Part shown: one piece after another, positions 33,024-41,772 of the stretch
How positions within the stretch are numbered: the first letter of the stretch is position 1
How the letters are laid out: each line of letters begins with the position of its first letter
Source: Planctomycetota bacterium
GTDB lineage: Bacteria > Planctomycetota > UBA8108 > UBA1146
Reading direction: 5' to 3'
DNA: 42,684 nucleotides
Assembly (NCBI GenBank): GCA_018694835.1
Contig: JABHOG010000087.1
Coordinates: 1-42,684 of the forward strand
The notes under the pieces: model-generated
Database searches by the model: none
Seen by the model: the letters and a program-made list of their open reading frames with translations, nothing else
Told to the model about the DNA's origin: nothing
Position numbers and translations under genes: made by a program

Positions 33024-35093
33024 ATGCGGATTCTGTGCCCCAAATTCCACCCTTCTTCGCTTTTCTTGCGAAAGGTGGCTCATGGCTGTTTGTGGATGCT
33101 CCTCCTCTGTGCCCCTCTTCAGGGCCAGAATGGCACTCTACAGGTAGAGGTGAACCTCTGCGGTGCCAATCCAAATGGAAGCGATGTCGCGGTCAACACC
33201 AGCGACAACTCGGTCTGGACCATCGACGGCACCAGCGGCAAAATTTGCGTGTTTTCCTCGATCAGCAATCCTCCTAATCTCGCTCTCGCCAACATGATTG
33301 ACCACCCAGTCGGTGCCGCTATGGCGCCACTGTTTCAACCTCAGTGCTCCGGATTGGCCTATTCAGAGAGCTCCAACACCTTCTGGATCCTCAACTCAAC
33401 TTCTCTCGAACTGATCGAGATGAGCCCCGCAGGGGCTGCCATCGGTACGCCGGTCCCTTTCACCATCTCCGGATCAGCCTCAGGCCTCGCCCATGACTCC
33501 CTGTCTGGCACCCTCTGGACCCGGGATACCGTCAATTCCCAGGCGATAGAGATCGATCCAACCAGCGGTGCGATCCTCTCCACCATTGCGATTCCAGGAG
33601 CCGATTTCCGATATGGTACCGGTCTCGCCTTCCGCAGCTCTGCTACCGGCCTCGGGTATCTCGACTTCACCTACGGAGATGCCTTCGATGCGGGAGTCCA
33701 GGAGGTTCGCTCCCTGGCCATCGGCACCGGAGAACTGCAGTGCTCTGGAATCGATTTCGATGGGACAAACTTCAACTCGCTGCTGGGAATCTGCTACAAC
33801 GCGTCCCAGTCGAGCCTACTGGCGGTCTCATCCACCAGTTTGGTACAGGTCAACGCCACTCAGCCGGCGATCTACCCTCCTGCAGATCTGGTTTGCCTGG
33901 CCGACGGCGAGGGCTCCGTGAATCTTGACTGGCGCAACTGTGGCCCCGGCGGAGGCGGACTCTACAGCCTCCTGAGGATCACCAGAAATGGCGCCATCGT
34001 CGACACTCTGCCCGGCTCTGCCACGACCTGGTCAGATTCGGCCGCTCCCCTGGATGAAACTCACCTTTACCAGGTTCAGGGCATCGTGGGCAACATCATC
34101 GAATCTTCCAGTTGTTCCGTGATCCAAGGCACCGGTGGTCTGGTCCACTCCATCACCTTCGTCGGAGATCGACCCAGAGACCTGGCCTACGATGAAGAGA
34201 TGGACGACCTCTACGTCACCGAATCGTTCAGCGGTGTCATTCACGTACTCGGTTCTGACCTGACCATGAAACGCTCCATCGATACCGGATTACCCAACCT
34301 TCGCGGCGTTGGATACAACCCGATCCTCGATGTGTTGCTGGTGAGCCGCGCGGGAAGTGGACTGGTCACCTTCATCGACCCCTTGACCGGCTCTCCCCTC
34401 AGTTCGTTCCCATCCAACTCCAGTTCCATCAGTGTCATCAATTACGATAGTGCATCGGATGACTGGCTGCTGCTCGACACCGAGTCAAGCCAGGTCCAGA
34501 TTCGCAGGATGGAAGCGCTCGAAGGATCGGAAGGCAACCCGCTCGGGATTATCGTCCCACCGAGTACTTCCGGGTTGCTGTTCGGAGGAGGACTCTCCAC
34601 CTTCGAAGACGGTTCGTTTCTCTGTGGAGTGGAAAACCTCGGGGCCATCACCAGTGCCAGTCAGTTCTCCCAGTTTGGATTCCCACTCAACTTCAATCTG
34701 CCGCTGACGGCTCTGGGAAACTCGCCTCAGATGCTCGACAATGCCGTCACCGGCTTCGAGATCGTCGGGAACACCCTGGTGCTCGCCGGCCAGGCGACCA
34801 ACACCCTGTTCCAGCTGCTGATCGTCAGTGACGGACCCGATTTCATCCGAGGAGACTCCGACTCCAGCGGCACGGTCAACCTGGCCGACGCCATCTTCAC
34901 CGCCACCTGGATCTATGCCGGAGGTACTGCTCCCGATTGCCAGGACTCCTGCGATGCCAACGATGATGGGCAACTTGACATTTCTGACCCCATCTATACC
35001 TTACTTCACCTATTTACCGGCTCAGCGGCTCCTCCAGCCCCATACCCCTCTTCTGGACCAGACCCCACCTTCCTGGACCAGATCGATTGTTAA
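33024..35093 (+). CDS. Secreted beta-propeller protein with fibronectin-III-like and dockerin-like ends
   Basis: A 689-residue exported protein. The ATG at 33024 has AGAGGA 5 nt upstream. The signal peptide ends near APLQGQ. Residues 25-280 and about 390-580 look like propeller blades (SGLAYSESSNTFWILN, GLAHDSLSGTLWTRD, RPRDLAYDEEMDDLYV). Between them is a fibronectin-III-like stretch, PADLVCLADGEGSVNLDW. The C-terminus has the paired loops RGDSDSSGTVNLADAI and CDANDDGQLDISDP, then a PSSGPDPTF tail. It is the first of five related genes in a row. The dockerin-like end suggests attachment to, or assembly with, cohesin-like domains on its neighbours, which is inference. Confidence 0.78.
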   Translation: MRILCPKFHPSSLFLRKVAHGCLWMLLLCAPLQGQNGTLQVEVNLCGANPNGSDVAVNTSDNSVWTIDGTSGKICVFSSISNPPNLALANMIDHPVGAAMAPLFQPQCSGLAYSESSNTFWILNSTSLELIEMSPAGAAIGTPVPFTISGSASGLAHDSLSGTLWTRDTVNSQAIEIDPTSGAILSTIAIPGADFRYGTGLAFRSSATGLGYLDFTYGDAFDAGVQEVRSLAIGTGELQCSGIDFDGTNFNSLLGICYNASQSSLLAVSSTSLVQVNATQPAIYPPADLVCLADGEGSVNLDWRNCGPGGGGLYSLLRITRNGAIVDTLPGSATTWSDSAAPLDETHLYQVQGIVGNIIESSSCSVIQGTGGLVHSITFVGDRPRDLAYDEEMDDLYVTESFSGVIHVLGSDLTMKRSIDTGLPNLRGVGYNPILDVLLVSRAGSGLVTFIDPLTGSPLSSFPSNSSSISVINYDSASDDWLLLDTESSQVQIRRMEALEGSEGNPLGIIVPPSTSGLLFGGGLSTFEDGSFLCGVENLGAITSASQFSQFGFPLNFNLPLTALGNSPQMLDNAVTGFEIVGNTLVLAGQATNTLFQLLIVSDGPDFIRGDSDSSGTVNLADAIFTATWIYAGGTAPDCQDSCDANDDGQLDISDPIYTLLHLFTGSAAPPAPYPSSGPDPTFLDQIDC

Positions 35094-35103
35094 TCTGGCT
35101 GGA

Positions 35104-35131
35104 TTGACAATCTCGCTTTTGTTAATAAACT
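35104..35131 (+). promoter_or_regulatory. Sigma70-like promoter candidate
   Basis: TTGACA (35104-35109) and TAAACT (35126-35131) are 16 bases apart, just after the previous stop codon. It would drive the cohesin-like gene at 35280 through a leader of about 140 nt. Confidence 0.45.
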
Positions 35132-35138
35132 AGAGTTA

Positions 35139-35263
35139 CCCTTCAATCGAAGGGACCGTTCCGCACCTGCCCCGCAGCAGGCCGGGGGGGAAGAGTATTC
35201 GTACCGGGCTCACCGGTATGAAGGGGATGAATTGCATGCGGGGGGGGGCCTCCTGTGGAGGCC
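35139..35263 (+). promoter_or_regulatory. Leader with four consecutive hairpins and two poly-G runs
   Basis: The stems are CCCTTC/GAAGGG (35139-35154), CCTGC/GCAGG (35166-35181), TACCGG/CCGGTA (35202-35218) and GGCCTCC/GGAGGCC (35247-35263, loop TGT). Runs of seven G (35184-35190) and nine G (35240-35248) lie between. The last stem ends just before the ribosome-binding site GAGGAG, so folding could control translation. It matches no riboswitch class I recognise. Confidence 0.45.
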
Positions 35264-35279
35264 AGTAGAGGAGATGAAG

Positions 35280-37118
35280 ATGAATACCTGTTTCAAACAG
35301 GTGTTCGTGGCGGTGTGGACGGTTTTGATCCTGACCCAATTGGTCCAGGCTCAGCAGTCTCTCTCCATCACGGATACGACGACCCAGGGCCTTGCGCCCT
35401 TTACTGCGACGGTAGAACTGACCAGTGACGTGGAAACTCAAGGCTATGTACTGGCCGTGGGTTTCGACAGCACCATGTTGAACCCAACAGCAGCGACAGT
35501 GGAAGGAACGGATGTGGCCTCAATAGGCGCAGAACTGGTGGTCGCAGAGATCCTATCCGGAGGACTGACCCTTGGTGTGGTTCTCGATACCGAGAGTCCG
35601 TTCGAGGGTCAGGCGATCCCCGCCGGCAGCGGAACCAGTATTGCCCACCTCAGCTTCACGCCGGTGACCTTCTCGTCAGTCCAGATGACCACCCAATTAC
35701 AGTTCGAGGATGGAGTTTTCAACTCTCCGCCGCTGGACAACATCATCGTCCAGGCAGGATTATCGATCGGTGCCACCGACGGCCTGAACCTGATCGACGG
35801 TACGGTGACCATCTCTCCTCCGCCACCAGACCAGTTACGGATCGAGGATAGTGCAGTACTCGCCGACGGCCAGTCGACCACCAATGCTCGGATCCTCCTC
35901 TCCAACAGTTCAGGGCCCGCTCAGGGTTTCGTTGTCGCCATCGCCCATGGAATCGATGATCTGACACTTCAAGAGATCTCACTGGAGGGAACCATCACCG
36001 AATCGGTCGGAGTTGAGTTCGAAGTCATGAGCCTGTACTCCAACGGTGGAACCGTAGGAGTGGTGCTCGATTTCATACCTCCCTTTGACGGTCAGGTGAT
36101 CCCACAGGGAACCGATCAGCACATCGCAACCTATCGCTACAGTTGTAACGAGATCATTTACTTACCCGAATCGGATCTTGTGACCTCGTTGACTCCGATC
36201 AACGGATTCATCGGAACTCCTCCCCTCGACAATGTCATCGTCGTCGGTGGACTTTCTATGTTCCCTTCACTCGAGGCAGGCACGATGACCTGCATCGCGA
36301 TTGCCCCTCCTCCGGTACACAACACAGTCATGACCGCGAAGATTGATTTTGATCAGGACTCTGGCAACTACGCTTACCACGGCCAAACGGGAACCTTGAG
36401 TATCTGCTACTCAGATCCAGATGACCAGATCCAGGGTATGACGATCACCATCTGTTACGACTGTGACCTGACACTGGAAGAAGGAACCTTCTCTCTCGAG
36501 GGATCAATCGTAGAAATGGTCGGAGCCGAATACATCAACCACCAGGTCGATGATGATTGCTCGGATGGAGAGAGCGGCGAGATGATCCTCGCGATCCTGC
36601 TCGACGCCCTGCCACCATTCGAGGGACAGACGCTACCGCCCACTACAGAAGAACTGCTCGTCGGTAGCATTCAGGTCACCGTGGATGATAGCGCTGAATG
36701 CGACCTCGCTCAGGAGATCAACTTCTGCGACAACATCAACGGTAACGGTAGCGTGCTCCTCTACAACAACGTGGTCATCGACTACCTCTCGGTCCAGGAT
36801 TACCAACGCAACGGAACCAGCGTCAACGTGGTTCCGCAGGAGATCTTCCAGCGGGGCGACTGCAACAGCGATGACAAGGTGGACCTGGCCGATGCCGCCA
36901 CCACGATCGCATCTCAGTTTTCAGGGCTTCCCATTCTCTGTGCCGACGCCTGTGACTCCAATGATGACGGCGTCATCAATCTTGCCGACGCAGTGTTCGG
37001 AATGAACTGGCTCTTCAAGTTCGGTCCAACGCCGCCAGATCCTGGTCCATTTAGCGATGGTCCCGATCCTACGGCGGACCAGCTCCCTGTCTGTGATAGC
37101 AACGATACCGGCTGTTAA
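35280..37118 (+). CDS. Secreted protein with three cohesin-like repeats and a dockerin-like end
   Basis: A 612-residue exported protein. ATG 35280 is chosen because GAGGAG lies 6 nt upstream (35268-35273). The signal peptide ends near LVQAQ. Three tandem beta-sandwich repeats of about 130-160 residues follow. Each carries a version of the same motif: SPFEGQAIP, PPFDGQVIP and PPFEGQTLP. The C-terminus has RGDCNSDDKVDLADAA and CDSNDDGVINLADAV, then a GPDPTADQ tail with cysteines. Cohesin-like and dockerin-like parts in one chain would allow head-to-tail assembly, which is inference. Very acidic composition suits calcium binding outside the cell. Confidence 0.78.
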   Translation: MNTCFKQVFVAVWTVLILTQLVQAQQSLSITDTTTQGLAPFTATVELTSDVETQGYVLAVGFDSTMLNPTAATVEGTDVASIGAELVVAEILSGGLTLGVVLDTESPFEGQAIPAGSGTSIAHLSFTPVTFSSVQMTTQLQFEDGVFNSPPLDNIIVQAGLSIGATDGLNLIDGTVTISPPPPDQLRIEDSAVLADGQSTTNARILLSNSSGPAQGFVVAIAHGIDDLTLQEISLEGTITESVGVEFEVMSLYSNGGTVGVVLDFIPPFDGQVIPQGTDQHIATYRYSCNEIIYLPESDLVTSLTPINGFIGTPPLDNVIVVGGLSMFPSLEAGTMTCIAIAPPPVHNTVMTAKIDFDQDSGNYAYHGQTGTLSICYSDPDDQIQGMTITICYDCDLTLEEGTFSLEGSIVEMVGAEYINHQVDDDCSDGESGEMILAILLDALPPFEGQTLPPTTEELLVGSIQVTVDDSAECDLAQEINFCDNINGNGSVLLYNNVVIDYLSVQDYQRNGTSVNVVPQEIFQRGDCNSDDKVDLADAATTIASQFSGLPILCADACDSNDDGVINLADAVFGMNWLFKFGPTPPDPGPFSDGPDPTADQLPVCDSNDTGC

Positions 37119-37144
37119 TAGCCATCTAGTGATTCAGTACCCGA

Positions 37145-37206
37145 CACCTGCGATCCAGCGCAGGTGATTAACTCAGAGTTCTTGGGCGGCCCCCCGATGT
37201 CGCCCA
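37145..37206 (+). promoter_or_regulatory. Two hairpins upstream of the next secreted-protein gene
   Basis: CACCTGCG (37145-37152) pairs perfectly with CGCAGGTG (37159-37166) around ATCCAG. TGGGCG (37183-37188) pairs with CGCCCA (37201-37206) around a loop holding six C. They lie between the previous stop and the ribosome-binding site. No U-run follows the first, so a leader role is as likely as termination. Confidence 0.42.
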
Positions 37207-37223
37207 GCGAAAGGAAGTGTGTC

Positions 37224-38498
37224 ATGCGTAACCTTCTGCGCAGAAAAACAACTGCTACCCTGATGCTGGCCATGATGATTTTCATCAACGTCGATAGTTT
37301 TGGACAGAATCCAAATTATCTCATGCATATGGATAGCGCAGATGTACTTGGTGGATCGACATTCTCCACGACTGCCAAACTAAACGTCTTGCAGCCCTCC
37401 GAAATTCAGGGCTGGAGTTTCAGTCTTTGTTCCAATCCTGCTGAGTTGCTCCCCTTGAGTGCCACTCTGGGAACAGACTCACTCACCGTGAAGAACGGAT
37501 CACCGCCAGACTTCGAAACCACCAATATCACTACAGATGCAGTGATGAGTGGAGTGGTGATCTGCTTCACTGGCTGTTCGTCTTTGAGCGAGACAATGAA
37601 CTTCGAACTGCTCGATATCGACTACCAAGCGGATGGAAGCGTTGGAGACATCGCATCCATCAGCTACTGCACTGCAGGTACGCCGGGAGTCAGCACTCTC
37701 GTGGTCATCAGCGGCAACAGTGTACCTCCAGTGACTTCTGGAGCTGACTTCACGATCATCAGCCCGAACTACATGAAGTTCGGTAGCGGAACTGGAATCG
37801 CAGGTCAGAACGCATCGATTCCGGTCCTGATCTCGACCATTCGCCCCCTCGATGGCCTGTCGATCGCTGGGTCCTTCGATGCAACGCTCCTTTCCCTGAC
37901 AGGGCTCTCCGCCACCGGGGTCGCAGCCAATGCGGACTTTCTCGAGACATCTTCGAATATGGCTGCCGGCGAAATCGCTGCCGGACTGATCATGGCTTTC
38001 GATACTTCCGTCGACATTCCGGTGGGCGACGACCAAGAGGTCATACAGATCGACTTCGCCGTCATCGGCGATCTCACAGGTCAGGTGGATCCTGTCGTTT
38101 CTCCAGTAGATTTCTTGCCCAGTGCGGGAAGTCCGCCGATCATCAACGTGATCGTGGACGGGAATTATCAGGAGACTCCAAATCTGGTCGGTGGAACCGT
38201 CACCATCGTGAACTTCAATCCCTTCGTCAGGGGTGACTGCAACAGTGACGGAGGGCTCGTCAACATCGCTGACGGTATCGCCGTCCTTCAATACCTGTTC
38301 CAGGGTGGAGCCGCTCCTTCCTGCCTCGACGGTTGCGACCTCGACGACAACGGGCAGATCGGTGTGGGAGACGCAGTAGGCGTCTTCAACTACCAGTTCG
38401 CCGGTGGTGCTCCTCCCGCTGCACCGTTCCCGAACGCCGGAATCGATCCGACCACAGGTGACGGAATCGGTTGTGACGGAGATGCAGACGCCCAGTAA
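37224..38498 (+). CDS. Secreted protein with cohesin-like domains and a dockerin-like end
   Basis: A 424-residue exported protein. ATG 37224 has AAAGGA 8 nt upstream. The basic start MRNLLRRKTTATLMLAMMIF opens a signal peptide ending near SFGQ. Two beta-sandwich domains follow, the first with EIQGWSFSLCSNPAELLPLS and the second with IRPLDGLSIAGSFDATLLSL. The C-terminus carries RGDCNSDGGLVNIADGI and CDLDDNGQIGVGDAV, then PNAGIDPTTGDG. It is shorter than its upstream neighbour but has the same plan. A long open frame on the opposite strand (37500-38570) is a shadow. Confidence 0.77.
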   Translation: MRNLLRRKTTATLMLAMMIFINVDSFGQNPNYLMHMDSADVLGGSTFSTTAKLNVLQPSEIQGWSFSLCSNPAELLPLSATLGTDSLTVKNGSPPDFETTNITTDAVMSGVVICFTGCSSLSETMNFELLDIDYQADGSVGDIASISYCTAGTPGVSTLVVISGNSVPPVTSGADFTIISPNYMKFGSGTGIAGQNASIPVLISTIRPLDGLSIAGSFDATLLSLTGLSATGVAANADFLETSSNMAAGEIAAGLIMAFDTSVDIPVGDDQEVIQIDFAVIGDLTGQVDPVVSPVDFLPSAGSPPIINVIVDGNYQETPNLVGGTVTIVNFNPFVRGDCNSDGGLVNIADGIAVLQYLFQGGAAPSCLDGCDLDDNGQIGVGDAVGVFNYQFAGGAPPAAPFPNAGIDPTTGDGIGCDGDADAQ

Positions 38499-38511
38499 GT
38501 GACCGATGGTG

Positions 38512-38528
38512 ACCGACAGAAGGTCGGT
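38512..38528 (+). other. Short hairpin after the stop codon
   Basis: ACCGAC (38512-38517) pairs perfectly with GTCGGT (38523-38528) around AGAAG. It sits about 14 bases after the stop codon and precedes the stronger terminator at 38556. Confidence 0.4.
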
Positions 38529-38555
38529 ACACCTGAACTGATCCATGACACATCT

Positions 38556-38594
38556 GGACTCTGGAGGCATTTCACCTTCAGAGTCCTATTTTTT
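38556..38594 (+). terminator. Intrinsic terminator
   Basis: GGACTCTG (38556-38563) pairs perfectly with CAGAGTCC (38579-38586). The stem extends inward by a G-U pair and AGG/CCT around CATTTCA, and TATTTTTT follows. This is a classic Rho-independent terminator ending the transcript of the gene at 37224. Confidence 0.88.
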
Positions 38595-38629
38595 CCGGGT
38601 ATTGGATCCCTACCGGCAACTTCCAGGCC

Positions 38630-38671
38630 CACCAGCATCCTTGTCAGATGTGGATCAAACCCGTGCTGGTG
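38630..38671 (+). other. Perfect 8-bp inverted repeat upstream of the gene at 38741
   Basis: CACCAGCA (38630-38637) pairs with TGCTGGTG (38664-38671) across a 26-base spacer. It lies between the terminator and the next gene and could be an operator or leader stem. Confidence 0.38.
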
Positions 38672-38740
38672 ATACGATAGAAGCATGTTGAAATCCGGCG
38701 ATGTTGCCAGATAGCTCCTTCTGAACTGGAGAGACCACAG

Positions 38741-40129
38741 ATGCTTCGATTCCTCCTTGTTCTACTCACCATCTTGCTGATTCCGGCTCTTTGCATCCCG
38801 ACCATCGGTCTGGCTGCGGATGTGCTCACCATCGGAAACGTTTCAGGAAATGCGGGAGATACCAATCTCCCCTGCTTCATCAACGCAACGCACGACCAGG
38901 CCATCGAAGGCTTTGCCAGCGGACTCCAGTACAATCCCGCCAAATTGACCCTGACCTCGGCCGACTTTCAAGGCACCGCGGTCTCGGCACTGCTTTCTGG
39001 TGCAGATCCAGATTTCGCCGGCTTCTCCATCGACAACATCGCCGGGACCTTCTTGGCGGGAGTGATCTTTGAATATGGAAGCCTGACCGATCCACCCTCG
39101 TCACTACCCTCCTCGCCCACCAACCAGAACTCACTGCTGAGAATGGTCTTCACCATCGATGCCAATTCCCTGCCACAGGTGATTCCGGTTCAGTTCAGCG
39201 ACGAACTGGGTGATCCCCCGGTGCTCAATGTACTCTCCGCTGGCGGCGTCTCGGTGAGTCCTCAATTGATCGATGGATCGGTCACCATCAATAACCTCCA
39301 TCGGTTCTACTTCGGCGATCTCGCCACTTCACCCGGAGGTAACGTCAATGCGACTCTACGCTATGACCACTCCGCCGATGAGATCCAGGGATTCCAGATT
39401 TCCCTCTCCTATGACAACACCATCCTGACCCTTCAGGAGCCTGCGACCGCTCACGGGTGGTACTCGGGACTGGACCTCGACTCGGCATTTCCCGGAGGTC
39501 CAGGTGCGATGGGTGGCATCGAGTTGTTCTACCCGGCGATGGACGCGAACGTGGCCCCTGGAGTGGGGTTGGCGACATTCTCCGCCATCTTTGATTTCCT
39601 CGGCCCCTACGGTGGCCAGGTGTTGCCTCCCAGCAACGATCAGACTCTGCTGCGACTGGAGTTTGGCACCCTTGCGGATCCAGCTCTGCTGGGCACCACC
39701 ACTGAAATCGTCTTCGACGGCTCGTACCCGCTGCCGTCATGCTCCCCCAACGACCCCAACTGCAGCGCCGGTCCGGCTCTCAACTACGTCATTTTGGATG
39801 GACTCTCCATCGTTCCGATCCTTGAGAATGGTGTCATCGAGTTCCTCGATCAGCCCGGATTCAAGCGTGGAAACACCAACAGTGACCTGGGAGTCGACCT
39901 GGCAGATGCCCTTTTCATCGTCAACTGGCTCTTCGCCGACGGACCAGTCCCCTCTTGCATGGATTCTGCAGACACCAACGATGATGACGGGGTCGACATT
40001 TCCGATACGATTTACCTGCTCAATTACTTGTTCGTGAGTGGCCCCCCACCGCCAGCTCCAGGACCGAACTCCTGCGGACTGGATCCCACTTCAGACCTAC
40101 TCGATTGCTCACTCACGGGCGGCTGCTGA
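38741..40129 (+). CDS. Secreted protein with two cohesin-like domains and a dockerin-like end
   Basis: A 462-residue exported protein. GGAGAG lies 7 nt before the ATG. The signal peptide MLRFLLVLLTILLIPALC continues to about GLAA. Two beta-sandwich domains follow, with AIEGFASGLQYNPAKLTLTS and EIQGFQISLSYDNTILTL, the typical cohesin-type strand pattern. The second carries LGPYGGQVLPPS, matching the motif in its neighbours. The C-terminus has RGNTNSDLGVDLADAL and DTNDDDGVDISDTI, then SCGLDPTSD with paired cysteines. A terminator upstream suggests it has its own promoter. Confidence 0.78.
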   Translation: MLRFLLVLLTILLIPALCIPTIGLAADVLTIGNVSGNAGDTNLPCFINATHDQAIEGFASGLQYNPAKLTLTSADFQGTAVSALLSGADPDFAGFSIDNIAGTFLAGVIFEYGSLTDPPSSLPSSPTNQNSLLRMVFTIDANSLPQVIPVQFSDELGDPPVLNVLSAGGVSVSPQLIDGSVTINNLHRFYFGDLATSPGGNVNATLRYDHSADEIQGFQISLSYDNTILTLQEPATAHGWYSGLDLDSAFPGGPGAMGGIELFYPAMDANVAPGVGLATFSAIFDFLGPYGGQVLPPSNDQTLLRLEFGTLADPALLGTTTEIVFDGSYPLPSCSPNDPNCSAGPALNYVILDGLSIVPILENGVIEFLDQPGFKRGNTNSDLGVDLADALFIVNWLFADGPVPSCMDSADTNDDDGVDISDTIYLLNYLFVSGPPPPAPGPNSCGLDPTSDLLDCSLTGGC

Positions 40130-40225
40130 TCTTTCACTGTCGCTCACAGATTTTACATCCCTGAAGTCCTGACCTGCATCCCGGGCCAGTGCTTCCCCCC
40201 TGCCTCTCCCCCCCGAGGAGGAAAC
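40130..40225 (+). other. Short leader with C-runs before the last secreted-protein gene
   Basis: No gene. Runs of six C (40195-40200) and seven C (40208-40214) precede the ribosome-binding site GAGGAGG. An ACCTGC element recalls those in the leaders at 35165 and 37145. I see no clear promoter. Confidence 0.35.
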
Positions 40226-41059
40226 ATGCGTGACTTGTTCATCCCTGCGGTCATCGCCGCAACCATCTACTTCTCAGCAACTGTCTCCGGACAGAACCTG
40301 ATTCATGTCGACGACAACACGGCGATTCCTGGATCCACCGTCGATGTCACCGTTCGGCTCAACAACCTCTCACCTGTGCAGGGTTACCAGTGCGCACTGA
40401 GCTGGGATTCCAACATCTTCACCTTCAATCAAGTGAACACGAATGGTCTCGACATTGAGACGGAGCTGGCTCCCTTTCAGGTCGAGTTCTTCACTTTCAC
40501 CAATGACGATCAGTTTTCTCCCGGGATCGGCTGGGCTGCCTGCGCAGCCATCTTTGACTTCAGTCCCCCCTTTGGTGGCCAGTTACTGAATCCTGGAACT
40601 GATGTTTCGATCGCTCTATTCCAGTTCATGACCACTCCAGATAACGCACTGGTCGGCAGTTGTTCCGAGATCATCCCTGTCAACACCATGGGACATCCGG
40701 TGATTCAAAACGTCCTGACCATCGGAGGGCTCTCCCAGATTCCAGAACTAGAATCGGGCAACATCTGCTTCATCGATTCGGCGGCATTCATCCGTGGTGA
40801 TTCCAATGATGACGGAAGTCTCAATCTCGCGGATGCGATCTTCCTGATTGGATACTTCTTCGGTGGAGGAAACCAACCGCCTTGTAGATCCTCAGCGAAT
40901 ACCAATGGAGATGCTGTCGTGGATATCGGAGACGTGATCTTCGTGATCAATCACCAGTTCCTGGCGGGTCCTCAGCCGAGCGCGCCCTACCCCAACTGTG
41001 GAGCAGATCCCGCCGGCGAAGCTGGAATTGGCTGCGAGATCTACAGCCACTGCCCCTGA
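40226..41059 (+). CDS. Secreted protein with one cohesin-like domain and a dockerin-like end
   Basis: A 277-residue exported protein, the smallest of the row. GAGGAGG lies 5 nt before the ATG. The signal peptide ends near TVSGQ. One beta-sandwich domain (about 22-175) contains VQGYQCALSWDSNIFTFNQ and PPFGGQLLNPG, the motif shared with its neighbours. The C-terminus has RGDSNDDGSLNLADAI and NTNGDAVVDIGDVI, then PNCGADPAGEAG with cysteines. It converges with the peroxiredoxin gene across 23 bases. Confidence 0.78.
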   Translation: MRDLFIPAVIAATIYFSATVSGQNLIHVDDNTAIPGSTVDVTVRLNNLSPVQGYQCALSWDSNIFTFNQVNTNGLDIETELAPFQVEFFTFTNDDQFSPGIGWAACAAIFDFSPPFGGQLLNPGTDVSIALFQFMTTPDNALVGSCSEIIPVNTMGHPVIQNVLTIGGLSQIPELESGNICFIDSAAFIRGDSNDDGSLNLADAIFLIGYFFGGGNQPPCRSSANTNGDAVVDIGDVIFVINHQFLAGPQPSAPYPNCGADPAGEAGIGCEIYSHCP

Positions 41060-41082
41060 TCACTGACCTTGAAAATCTCGCT

Positions 41083-41736
41083 TCAGATCTGCTTTCTCGA
41101 TAGATACCAGCTCTGCGACTCGATGTCCGGATCTTCCATTCGGCTGCTCGCCTCCTTACTGGTGACTGGAGGAGGAACGATCACATCATCTCCCGGAGTC
41201 CAGTTGGCAGGGCATGCCACCTGGAACTTATCCGCAGCCTGCAATGCGTCGATGACCCGCAAAATCTCGATGAAGGATCTTCCGACCTCGGGTGGATAAC
41301 TGATGATCGCGCGCACCTTTCTCTCCCCATCGATGAAGAAGAGTGACCGCACCGGAGCAGTGGCCGAGGTTGATGTATGGAGCATCCCGTAGAGTTTCGA
41401 GACCTCCTGGCTCAGATCTGCAATCAAGGGGAAGTTGACCTGTACTCCCATCTTTTCCTCGATATCTCTCAGCCAAGCGATATGCGAATAGATGCTATCA
41501 ATCGAGGACCCCAACAATGCGACCCCCCTGGCTTTCAACTCATTCTCGATCCTGGCAAACTCGATGAACTCCGAAGTGCAAACCGGAGTGAAATCAGCCG
41601 GATGAGCAAAAAGGATCGTCCAGCGGCCATCGTGCCAGTCAGAGAATCGGATCGGCCCATGGGTGGTGACCGCCTCGAAATCTGGAGCCACATCTCCGAG
41701 TCGGATCGATTGCGGGTTTTCTTCGTTCTGGTGCAT
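41083..41736 (-). CDS. Peroxiredoxin (Prx6/AhpC-TSA type)
   Basis: A 217-residue thiol peroxidase that reduces hydrogen peroxide or organic peroxides. The active site reads FAHPADFTPVCTSEF, with the peroxidatic cysteine in the P-x3-T-x2-C context. The supporting arginine is in APVRSLFFID. The C-terminal part QVACPANWTPGDDVIVPP is typical of the Prx6 subfamily and offers a possible resolving cysteine. Unlike the AhpD-like protein it uses ordinary cysteine. It diverges from the hydrolase gene across less than 100 bases. Confidence 0.93.
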   Translation of the reverse strand: MHQNEENPQSIRLGDVAPDFEAVTTHGPIRFSDWHDGRWTILFAHPADFTPVCTSEFIEFARIENELKARGVALLGSSIDSIYSHIAWLRDIEEKMGVQVNFPLIADLSQEVSKLYGMLHTSTSATAPVRSLFFIDGERKVRAIISYPPEVGRSFIEILRVIDALQAADKFQVACPANWTPGDDVIVPPPVTSKEASSRMEDPDIESQSWYLSRKQI

Positions 41737-41772
41737 GCTTGAAGCCTTTTCTCTCTGTAGACGTGGCAGGGA

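Noticed and set aside
35139-35263. Cyclic-di-GMP or other known riboswitch
   Set aside because: The stems and loops do not match the conserved cores of classes I know, so only a structured leader is claimed.
37500-38570. Minus-strand open frame of about 356 codons
   Set aside because: It lies antisense to a secreted protein with clear modular structure and runs into the intrinsic terminator stem. No domain is visible.
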